Assembly: GCA_964369605.1 (NCBI GenBank)
Contig: CAYJFD010000012.1
Location: 1 to 53,547, forward strand
Source: CAYJFD01 sp964369605
GTDB taxonomy: Bacteria; Bacteroidota; Bacteroidia; Bacteroidales; UBA932
Reading direction: 5' to 3'
Length of the DNA stretch: 53,547 nucleotides
The stretch's first letter is position 1. Every line of letters starts with the position of its first letter. Made by a program: the position numbers and the translations under genes. Under the pieces are notes generated by a model, which did not search any database, was not told the DNA's origin, and saw only the letters and a list, made by a program, of their open reading frames with translations. This document shows positions 9,564-16,365 of this stretch, in pieces.

Positions 9564-10193
9564 ATGAAACATCTAATTATAGCATTCTCCGTTATTATAT
9601 CTGCACTACTGTTTCACTCATCTTGTGATAGAGATAAGGCTGAGGAAACATTTGCTGACTATGACTCTAGTGTCTTGAACACTCAATTCTCAGAAAAAGA
9701 TAGCACTATTTCTTTTAGCTTTACGAGTAAGGCTAACTGGGAAATTACCGGTATAGACGAGGATAGCTGGATTAGTATTGACCCTATGGAAGGTTATTCG
9801 GGATCAAATGAACTAACTATTGTTATCTCAAGAAATTCTAACCCTGAGCAAAGGAGTGCACATTTCAGTATTGAATCAAATAATTCGTCTCTTGATTTTA
9901 CTTTCTTGCTTATATCTTGGTGGTGGGATATTGATAACTTTGGCGATTTAATGTCTGAGCAGCACCCACTTCTTTTACAAGGTTACTTTAGTTCTACTAA
10001 TGTTAATTATCCTCTAAAGATAGAGGGTGGACCAAATGCTGTAGCTTACCCTGCACTACTAGTCACTACAGAATACGAATACACTTTTAACGATGATGGA
10101 TTGCCAACTGAAGTCAAAGTAGCAGTAATAACTTACTTAAATTTTGTTCCTGAGACTAGCTACAGTCGATTTGAACTCAGTTATATAGAATAG
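9564..10193 (+). CDS. Small lipoprotein with a BACON-type domain
   Basis: Lipobox Cys21 (LLFHSSC) followed by DRDKAEE. Residues ~45-120 match the BACON pattern: ANWEITGIDEDSWISIDP, then G-x-S-G, then N-x-x-P-E-Q-R-S-A-H-F-x-I. The ~85 C-terminal residues are unassigned and rich in beta strand. BACON domains are Ig-like and usually bind glycan or act as spacers in Bacteroidota surface proteins. It is the last gene in the porin-imelysin-cytochrome direction, 58 nt after ccsBA, and its stop lies only 6 bp from the convergent stop of the next gene. Whether it belongs to the cytochrome system is not shown. Confidence 0.72.
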   Translation: MKHLIIAFSVIISALLFHSSCDRDKAEETFADYDSSVLNTQFSEKDSTISFSFTSKANWEITGIDEDSWISIDPMEGYSGSNELTIVISRNSNPEQRSAHFSIESNNSSLDFTFLLISWWWDIDNFGDLMSEQHPLLLQGYFSSTNVNYPLKIEGGPNAVAYPALLVTTEYEYTFNDDGLPTEVKVAVITYLNFVPETSYSRFELSYIE

Positions 10194-10199
10194 CCCCCC

Positions 10200-11285
10200 T
10201 TAAGAAAAAATACAATTCTTACCTTCCTTGAAGCATTTTCCACAAGAGATACAGCGAGGGGGGTAATTTTTATCCTCCTTCCACTTATTTATTAAGTCTG
10301 GTTCAGATACTAGGGGTCTACTAAGTCCGAAGTAAGGTATAGCGGACTCATTATGAAGGTCTTCCATCTTCTGAAGGCTTCTGTTTCCCCCTGTTAGTAC
10401 GATCGGCACATTTACCACTTTTACAAGTTTCTTTGCAAAATCAGAGAAATATGAGATGGAATCCTTCGGAACTCTGGCCCTAGAGCACGCTAGATTAGAA
10501 TCAAGCACATGTTTAGATGATGCATTACCGCCACTCACCTCTATCATATCTATCCCAACTTTTTCTAACTGCTCACAGACATAAAGACATTCTTGCTGTG
10601 TTAGACCTAATTCAGTAAAGTCCTCCGAATTAATTTTTGTCATTACGACAAAGGATGGGTCTACGACCTTCTTTATTTCGCTTATGGTTTCGAGAAGGAA
10701 TCTTGCCCTATTTTCTATCGATCCTCCGTATTGGTCTTCTCTTATATTATAGTCTCTTGATAAGAACTGGCTTAATAAGTAGCCATGAGCACTGTGGATT
10801 TGTACCCCATCGAATCCAGCTTTTTGTGCTCGTAGTGATGCACTCACGAAGGCTGCCTTTAGGTAGGATATATCATCTACTGACATTGCCGTTGGCACTA
10901 CTCCTGTAGCTTCATTTTTCACTGCGGAAGGAGCCAGTATCTTCGGCGAAGCTGGCTGCATATAGGTCATAGAACCTCCGTAGGCCACCTGAAGTATTAT
11001 TCGAGTTCCACTTTGATGGCACATCTCTGTTAGGGGTTTATACTCGTCGATGAATACATCATCGTATATACCCATCATTCCTAGATTTGGCTTTTCCTCT
11101 TCTACGACATTGGCATAGCCAGTTAGGATAGTGCCTACTCCACCATCTACTAGATCTTTATGTAAATTAAATAGCGCTTCATTCATATGCCCGCCTTCCG
11201 ATGCCATATTTTCCCAAGTAGAGGATCTGAACATTCTATTTTTCAAGTTTATAGACTTAAGTGTACTTTTTTCTAGTAGCTTCAT
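10200..11285 (-). CDS. NADH:flavin oxidoreductase, Old Yellow Enzyme family
   Basis: The 361-aa TIM-barrel FMN enzyme shows the family motif HSAHGYLLSQFLSRDYN (about 165-181), then YGGSIENRARFLLE, the substrate region GGNASSKHV, and the phosphate-binding LTGGNRSLQKM near 300. The C-terminus carries four cysteines (CISCGKC, then C six residues on), reminiscent of the iron-sulfur-binding tails of 2,4-dienoyl-CoA-reductase-like members. Whether a cluster is bound is unknown. These enzymes reduce activated C=C bonds with NAD(P)H. It follows zupT by 11 bp on the same strand, so co-transcription is likely although no functional link is evident. Confidence 0.88.
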   Translation of the reverse strand: MKLLEKSTLKSINLKNRMFRSSTWENMASEGGHMNEALFNLHKDLVDGGVGTILTGYANVVEEEKPNLGMMGIYDDVFIDEYKPLTEMCHQSGTRIILQVAYGGSMTYMQPASPKILAPSAVKNEATGVVPTAMSVDDISYLKAAFVSASLRAQKAGFDGVQIHSAHGYLLSQFLSRDYNIREDQYGGSIENRARFLLETISEIKKVVDPSFVVMTKINSEDFTELGLTQQECLYVCEQLEKVGIDMIEVSGGNASSKHVLDSNLACSRARVPKDSISYFSDFAKKLVKVVNVPIVLTGGNRSLQKMEDLHNESAIPYFGLSRPLVSEPDLINKWKEDKNYPPRCISCGKCFKEGKNCIFS

Positions 11286-11296
11286 TTCTTATGTTT

Positions 11297-12112
11297 TTAA
11301 ATAAATAAAAGGGAGATGATCATTACCGCCATACCTAGTACAAAACCTATCATAGAGGTATGCGCTTTGCCATATTCTCTTGCGGCAGGAAGAAGTTCAT
11401 CTACTGATATGTATATCATTATTCCGGCAACTGCTGCTAGTAGTACTGCCATTATAGTTTCATTAATATATGGAAGGAGGATTAGATATGTTAGGACTGC
11501 CCCTAGCGGCTCTGCTAATCCCGAGCCAACTGAGTACCAAAATGCTTTTGATTTATTACCAGTGGAAGCGTAGATCGGCACATAGACTGCGATTCCTTCT
11601 GGGATGTTATGTAGGGCTATGGCAAGGGTAATCGCTATACCTAATGAGGGCGTTTGTAGTGTAGCTACGAATGTTGATATCCCTTCTGGGAAATTATGTA
11701 TCGCCACTACTGCTGCTGTCATTATCCCCATTCTCCTGAGTTTCGCACGTTTATCTGAGCCATCCTGCCCTCGTTCGTTTTTATGGACTAGCGGCTGTAT
11801 GTCTTTAGAGTGATTATCTGAGGGCATTAGAAAGTCTATCGCAGCGACTAAGAGTATTCCAGCAAAGAAAGCTGCTGCGGCATAGGCCACGCCTATTTTA
11901 TCACCATAGATCCCTGATAGCGAATCTTGTGCATGACTTAATATTTCCATAAATGATATATATATCATTACACCTGCGGATAGACCTAGAGAAAAGGATA
12001 TAAAGCCCTTATTTTTATCACTAAAAAAATAAGCTATTATACTACCTATTCCTGTCGCTAGGCCAGCTATAGTGGTCGCTAAAAACGCGTAGAAAAGATT
12101 CTCAGTATTCAT
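11297..12112 (-). CDS. zupT: ZIP-family divalent metal (zinc) transporter, ZupT-like
   Basis: The 271-aa protein has about eight membrane helices and the two conserved ZIP metal-site motifs: HNFPEGIST at ~139-147 in TM4 and HNIPEGIAV at ~169-177 in TM5. A variable cytoplasmic loop lies between TM3 and TM4 (SDNHSKDIQPLVHK...). It imports Zn2+ and other divalent metals across the inner membrane. It has its own -7 box at 12142-12149 and is followed after 11 bp by the Old Yellow Enzyme gene. Confidence 0.9.
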   Translation of the reverse strand: MNTENLFYAFLATTIAGLATGIGSIIAYFFSDKNKGFISFSLGLSAGVMIYISFMEILSHAQDSLSGIYGDKIGVAYAAAAFFAGILLVAAIDFLMPSDNHSKDIQPLVHKNERGQDGSDKRAKLRRMGIMTAAVVAIHNFPEGISTFVATLQTPSLGIAITLAIALHNIPEGIAVYVPIYASTGNKSKAFWYSVGSGLAEPLGAVLTYLILLPYINETIMAVLLAAVAGIMIYISVDELLPAAREYGKAHTSMIGFVLGMAVMIISLLFI

Positions 12113-12141
12113 AATTTAATTTACTTAAGATTGCTTTTTTA

Positions 12142-12149
12142 CAAAGATA
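12142..12149 (-). promoter_or_regulatory. -7 element (TATCTTTG) upstream of zupT
   Basis: On the minus strand TATCTTTG matches TAnnTTTG and lies 29 nt before the zupT ATG. It separates zupT from the RluA-type gene upstream. No clear -33 was found. Confidence 0.5.
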
Positions 12150-12159
12150 GCAATATAGT

Positions 12160-13872
12160 CTAGATATTAAAAGGATGCGGGGAGCAGAAAGTGATATTCT
12201 CTTTTGTTTTTGGGTGACGGAATGTTATATTTTCAGCATGCAAATGCAGTCTTGAATCTGGGCTTCCATAAAGATTATCTCCAACTATCGGCGAGTTTAA
12301 GCCTTCAATATGCGCAGAATGAACTCTTAGCTGATGTGTTCGCCCAGTAAGAGGAGAGAACTTAACTAGTGCTCTTGTTTCGTTTAGGTCTAACACCTCA
12401 TATTCAGTTAAGGATTCTTTTCCGTACTCATAGCTCACTATTTGTCTTGGGCGATCTAGGGGATCAGGGCATAGAGGTAAATCTATCAAGCCTCTTGCTC
12501 CTTGCTCTATGGAATGTACTTTATAATATCCTTTAGGATGTCGTCCTTTAGAATGTTCTTTGAAGTGCTCTAAGTGGCGCTCTTGGGTGTATTTTTCTTC
12601 GGTTTGTATGTTCTTTGCACCTAGATCTATTACTGCTATATATTTCTTTATTACCCTATGATTATAAAATTCGTTTTGTAAGAATTTATGTGTACTTTTA
12701 TTTCTTGCTACGACTAATATTCCAGAGGTATCCATATCTAGGCGGTGAACCATCAAAGGAGTGTCACTATCTGGATATTTTTGGTTTAAGATATCTAACA
12801 CAGATTTTTGTGTAGATTTTCCAGGCACTGACAATAAACCTGAGGGTTTATTTAGAACTATTATCTCTGAATCTTGATATATTATTTCTATATCTAAGTC
12901 TTTTTCTTCTGTAAGCGGATCTGGGTCTAACTCCACTCCTTCTAACATAAAATTCAAGATGGGCTTACACTTTCCTGTACAAGCAGGATAGTAGTGTCCA
13001 TCTATTCTCAGTTCTGTCTTTGGAGATTCTCCCCACCAAAATTCAGCCATAGTCACAGGCTGGAGTTCATTTAAGAAGGCATACTGTAATAATTTAGGGG
13101 CTGCACAGTCGCCTGCTCCTGCTGGCGGGAGGGAATTTGGCGTATCAAGGAATAAGTCTGATACTTTTTTATATTTTTTTTGCGAATTTATAATCAGAAA
13201 TTTATCAAAAATCCATCGTTGTAACTCAAGAGACCTTTGTTTTCTTTCTCTCTTTAGATTCTCTATCTCTTGATTATAGCCTCTAAATAATGCTTCTAGC
13301 TGCTCGATCTTCTCTTTCAGTCTTTTTTCTAGCCTTTTATGTTCAGCCTTTTCGTACTGACTTTCTTTTACTAACTGCGCGTGATCACAGTTTGTTTCGG
13401 TTCTTTTCTTTTGTCTAATTATTTTCTTTTGTCTTAACTCCAGTAGAGAACGCTCTATTTCTATTTCACTAGAAATCTTTGCTCTGGATAGATCTTCTTG
13501 AAGCTTTAGATATAGGTCTGACTTTAGAAGAGCGTCTATCTTATCATTTATAAGTGATATCTGACTCTCCTCATTTCTAAAGTAATCTTCTGGCTTAAAG
13601 ATGTCATAGATAGGAGGAACGAAATAATTATTTAGGTCAATTTGAATATTTCCTGAATAGGCCGCTAAGAACCCAAGATTTCCTTGTTTATCTTTTACCA
13701 CTAAGACTCCGAACATTTTCCCCTTAGATCTTGACCACTTTTGCTGGTTTATTAGACCTCGGACTTGCTGTGCGGCTTTCTGGGCTAGGATGTGCGGTCT
13801 GTAATTAAATGGGAAAGTAAATCGCTTGGGAAGGGGGTAGCTTCCTATTTCTTCTTTAAAATTATGCAACAT
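12160..13872 (-). CDS. Large RluA-type pseudouridine synthase with long N-terminal extension
   Basis: The C-terminal ~235 residues form an RluA-family domain. It has the catalytic motif HRLDMDTSGILVVARN (Asp within HRLD), a preceding IIVLNKPSGLLSVPG and a later GRTHQLRVHSAH, all classic. The N-terminal ~340 residues are an extension with a charged coiled coil (~120-220) and a cysteine/aromatic segment (PAGAGDCAAP, FWWGESP, YYPACTGKC). The family usually has 220-330 aa; this one has 570. Similar long versions occur in Bacteroidota and some Proteobacteria. It converts uridine to pseudouridine in rRNA or tRNA; the exact site cannot be read. The HigA-like gene lies 34 bp upstream. Confidence 0.88.
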   Translation of the reverse strand: MLHNFKEEIGSYPLPKRFTFPFNYRPHILAQKAAQQVRGLINQQKWSRSKGKMFGVLVVKDKQGNLGFLAAYSGNIQIDLNNYFVPPIYDIFKPEDYFRNEESQISLINDKIDALLKSDLYLKLQEDLSRAKISSEIEIERSLLELRQKKIIRQKKRTETNCDHAQLVKESQYEKAEHKRLEKRLKEKIEQLEALFRGYNQEIENLKRERKQRSLELQRWIFDKFLIINSQKKYKKVSDLFLDTPNSLPPAGAGDCAAPKLLQYAFLNELQPVTMAEFWWGESPKTELRIDGHYYPACTGKCKPILNFMLEGVELDPDPLTEEKDLDIEIIYQDSEIIVLNKPSGLLSVPGKSTQKSVLDILNQKYPDSDTPLMVHRLDMDTSGILVVARNKSTHKFLQNEFYNHRVIKKYIAVIDLGAKNIQTEEKYTQERHLEHFKEHSKGRHPKGYYKVHSIEQGARGLIDLPLCPDPLDRPRQIVSYEYGKESLTEYEVLDLNETRALVKFSPLTGRTHQLRVHSAHIEGLNSPIVGDNLYGSPDSRLHLHAENITFRHPKTKENITFCSPHPFNI

Positions 13873-13906
13873 TTACTTTCTTCATTTTTGTTACTTTGTG
13901 TACTAA

Positions 13907-14203
13907 TTATTTAGCACTACCGTAACTTTTCTCGAATTTATTGATTTTCATCCCTTTGGCTAATCTCTTTCTTTCTATTACTATATCATAACGTGTCTGA
14001 GCGATCATTAGCATCTCTTCATCTATTCCTAACTCACGTCCTATTCTTATCGATAAAGATGGGTTCATCTTTCTTTTGCAAAGTGTTACATCACCTAGCA
14101 ACTGAGGATATTCATTTATTTTTTTTGCTAATTCTCTTTTCGAAATTTTACGTTCTTTTAGTAATTTGGAAAGGATAATTCCTGGGTGTTCTGCTTGTTT
14201 CAT
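13907..14203 (-). CDS. HigA-like helix-turn-helix antitoxin/regulator without an adjacent toxin
   Basis: The 98-aa protein opens with MKQAEHPGIILSKLLKER, the typical HigA/VapI start, followed by a Cro/C1-type helix-turn-helix (KISKRELAKKINEYPQLLGDV). HigA partners are usually encoded just after a short HigB/RelE toxin. The 186 bp upstream hold no such gene and the downstream neighbour is the pseudouridine synthase. It may be a solitary regulator or the remnant of a toxin-antitoxin pair. The C-terminal tail is Lys-rich. Confidence 0.72.
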   Translation of the reverse strand: MKQAEHPGIILSKLLKERKISKRELAKKINEYPQLLGDVTLCKRKMNPSLSIRIGRELGIDEEMLMIAQTRYDIVIERKRLAKGMKINKFEKSYGSAK

Positions 14204-14246
14204 TATTTCTAAAACTCATTATGTTTATTAATGAATATCTTCAATA

Positions 14247-14254
14247 CAAATATA
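14247..14254 (-). promoter_or_regulatory. -7 element (TATATTTG) upstream of the HigA-like gene
   Basis: TATATTTG on the minus strand, 43 nt before the start codon, fits TAnnTTTG. The rest of 14204-14389 shows no gene and no clear plus-strand promoter. Confidence 0.4.
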
Positions 14255-14389
14255 ATACCAATTTCACTTCTGTATAGTATGTTTTTTAAAAAAAATATAT
14301 CATCCTGACTGAATAGTCCTTTTGAGGGCGAGCTTATTGCGTTTTAGCTGCATTATGTACTAACTTTAATAATAATTAATTTACATTTT

Positions 14390-14842
14390 ATGAAAAAAAT
14401 TCTTCTTTTAACATCGCTAGTAATTAGCTGTTCCTTCTTTATGAATGCACAAACTTCTCAAAACACACAGACTACTCAGGGGACTGAAGTTTCAAAGACT
14501 GAAGAAACTCACAAATTAGCTGTACTTTGGACTAGCGACGACTTGAATATTGCGGAGCGTATAGCTCTGCCCTATCCCCTTAACGCAGCACGAAATAATA
14601 TGTTCGATGAAACTGTATTTATAATCTGGGGACCTTCTGCAAAACTTACGATGGAGAATAAGGACATTCAAAAAACTATTGTAAAAATGCAAGAACTTGG
14701 TATTAGAGTCGAGGCTTGTTTAGACTGTACTGATCACTTTGGTGCTACTGAAATACTAAGAGAACTAGGAGTAGATGTGAAGTATATGAGAGTTCCCCTT
14801 ACAAATTATCTTAAAGAGGGATACCACACGTTAACTTTCTAA
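14390..14842 (+). CDS. Exported DsrE-like protein
   Basis: The 150-aa product starts with a signal peptide (MKKILLLTSLVISC..MNA-QTS) and a Thr/Gln-rich linker. The DsrE/F-like fold starts at KLAVLWTSDD. Near its end RVEACLDCTDHFGA puts two cysteines where DsrE/TusD-like proteins carry the sulfur-relay cysteine. A cysteine in the signal peptide (SC14) lacks a lipobox context, so export by signal peptidase I is more likely. The family includes cytoplasmic sulfur carriers; exported members have no defined role. The NYN-domain gene follows after 12 bp. Confidence 0.75.
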   Translation: MKKILLLTSLVISCSFFMNAQTSQNTQTTQGTEVSKTEETHKLAVLWTSDDLNIAERIALPYPLNAARNNMFDETVFIIWGPSAKLTMENKDIQKTIVKMQELGIRVEACLDCTDHFGATEILRELGVDVKYMRVPLTNYLKEGYHTLTF

Positions 14843-14854
14843 TTTTGAGACAGT

Positions 14855-15454
14855 ATGCTTAATAACATATCCATTGGACTATTTATTGACGGAGGATATT
14901 TTGCTGAAGTAGCAAGAGATGCTAAGAGAGCTGGGATTAATCTAGGGATTAAACAGCTCTTAGCTTTCTCTCGCTCCTTTCTTGCAAAGCACTATTCTCT
15001 TAATGAGGGGGATTGTCATCTTACCGAAAAACATTTTTATAGGGGAAGATTTTACGCAAATGCGGCATCTGAGCGTGATCTTCTTTATAATGAGCGCTCG
15101 TTTGAAGATACTCTTATATCCCATGATGTTGTTTTTCACTACAAGCATCTTAGAACCTCTCCTGATAACCCTAATGCTGTTATCGAGAAGGGGGTAGATG
15201 TATGGTTTGCTCTTGACACCTACGAAATTAGTATTGCTAAGAATTTAGATATAGTTGTTATAGTTACAGGTGATGGAGATCACGAAATGCTACTGGCAAA
15301 GATTAAAAATCTAAAAAAGAAAGCCGTCCTACTTACTTATAATAAAGATGGACAAAATAGCGTATCAAGGCTACTTCGCGAGGAAGCTTCGCTTCATATT
15401 GAACTTTGTGACTTATTAAAAGAAAATAAAGAATACTCCAAATACTTCATATAA
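14855..15454 (+). CDS. NYN-domain (LabA/DUF88-like) putative RNase
   Basis: The 199-aa protein fits the NYN/PIN-like fold. It has LFIDGGYFAEVAR at the N-terminus (Asp metal ligand), GVDVWFALDTYEI in the middle, and VIVTGDGDHEMLLAKIK holding further conserved Asp residues. A final strand/helix (KKAVLLTYNKDGQNSVSRLLRE) completes the Rossmann-like core. Members are predicted metal-dependent RNases. It is cytoplasmic, since no signal or membrane segment is seen. It is likely co-transcribed with the DsrE-like gene, but no functional link is evident. Confidence 0.82.
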   Translation: MLNNISIGLFIDGGYFAEVARDAKRAGINLGIKQLLAFSRSFLAKHYSLNEGDCHLTEKHFYRGRFYANAASERDLLYNERSFEDTLISHDVVFHYKHLRTSPDNPNAVIEKGVDVWFALDTYEISIAKNLDIVVIVTGDGDHEMLLAKIKNLKKKAVLLTYNKDGQNSVSRLLREEASLHIELCDLLKENKEYSKYFI

Positions 15455-15510
15455 CCAATATCTCCTCAAAAAGATTATCACCCCGATTATAACAAACATA
15501 CGATCATCCT

Positions 15511-15560
15511 AACTTTCTTAAACACATCACCACTTTAACCATCTTAAACACATCACCATG
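15511..15560 (+). repeat. Two-copy 26-bp-spaced direct repeat overlapping the EFR1 start codon
   Basis: CTTAAACACATCACCA occurs at 15517-15532 and 15543-15558. The extended units AAC-tt/ca-tCTTAAACACATCACCA share their flanks. The second copy runs into the ATG at 15558. The rest of the 103-bp intergenic stretch has no clear promoter. Confidence 0.8.
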
Positions 15561-16310
15561 CTAACTATCTATTTTTCAGGCACAGGAAACTCTGAGTATA
15601 TCGCCAAAGGATTTTCAAAAAGGACTAATGCTCTTTGCCACTCTATAGAGGAAGAGACGAAACTAGACTTTTCCAAACTCATTCTAAGTCACGAAACTAT
15701 TTGTTTTTGTTATCCCATTCATTCTTCTTCTCCTGTTTTCACTATGAGGGAATTTGTCACAAGATATGAGGAAGAACTAAAAGGGAAGAAAATAATTATA
15801 TTTTGCACCCAGATGTACTTCTCAGGTGATGGCGGAAAAGCACTAGCTCGATTACTGCCAAACTCTGATATAATTTATTCCAGACAGATAGATATGCCTA
15901 TAAACATTAGCAATGTCCCATTTATTCGAAATAGGCTACACGGCAGCAGATGCCAAATTAAATCTATCAACAAACTACTAGACAAGATAGCCAAGGAAGT
16001 TCTCTCAGGCAAAAAAGTGCTTCAGGGCTGGAGTAGTTACGCTGAATGGCTTGGCTCTCTTCAAAACAGAAGTGCTCCTAAAATAGAGGGCTTACTAAAA
16101 TCATCGTTTAGTACCAACTCCGAATGCATCCTTTGTGGATTATGCGTAACGCAATGTCCTACGAAGAATCTCTTCATCGAGGACTCAGAAGTTAAGCACG
16201 TTAATCAATGCGCTTGCTGCTTTCGCTGCGTAAATCACTGCCCGAAAAAAGCCGCCCAAGTAATGCTCAAGCGCGCCCCAAGAAGACAATACAAAGGCTT
16301 CGTGATCTAG
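15558..16310 (+). CDS. EFR1-type flavodoxin-ferredoxin protein
   Basis: The 250-aa product has an N-terminal flavodoxin-like domain with the FMN phosphate loop YFSGTGNSEYIAKGF. A C-terminal 2[4Fe-4S] ferredoxin domain carries CILCGLCVTQCP and CACCFRCVNHCP, each a CxxCxxCxxxCP motif. This architecture is called EFR1 and is common in anaerobes as a soluble electron carrier. The start chosen (MLTIYFSGTGNS) puts the phosphate loop at the usual distance from the N-terminus. The gene appears monocistronic and ends before a bidirectional terminator. Confidence 0.88.
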   Translation: MLTIYFSGTGNSEYIAKGFSKRTNALCHSIEEETKLDFSKLILSHETICFCYPIHSSSPVFTMREFVTRYEEELKGKKIIIFCTQMYFSGDGGKALARLLPNSDIIYSRQIDMPINISNVPFIRNRLHGSRCQIKSINKLLDKIAKEVLSGKKVLQGWSSYAEWLGSLQNRSAPKIEGLLKSSFSTNSECILCGLCVTQCPTKNLFIEDSEVKHVNQCACCFRCVNHCPKKAAQVMLKRAPRRQYKGFVI

Positions 16311-16334
16311 CACTATAGCGACAAATATGAGTAT

Positions 16335-16365
16335 AAAAAAAGAGGCAAGTTTGCCTCTTTTTTTC
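16335..16365 (+). terminator. Bidirectional terminator between convergent genes
   Basis: AGAGGCA and TGCCTCT (16341-16358) form a tight hairpin. A-runs precede it and T-runs follow it, so it can end both the EFR1 transcript (plus) and the lipoprotein transcript (minus). Confidence 0.9.
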
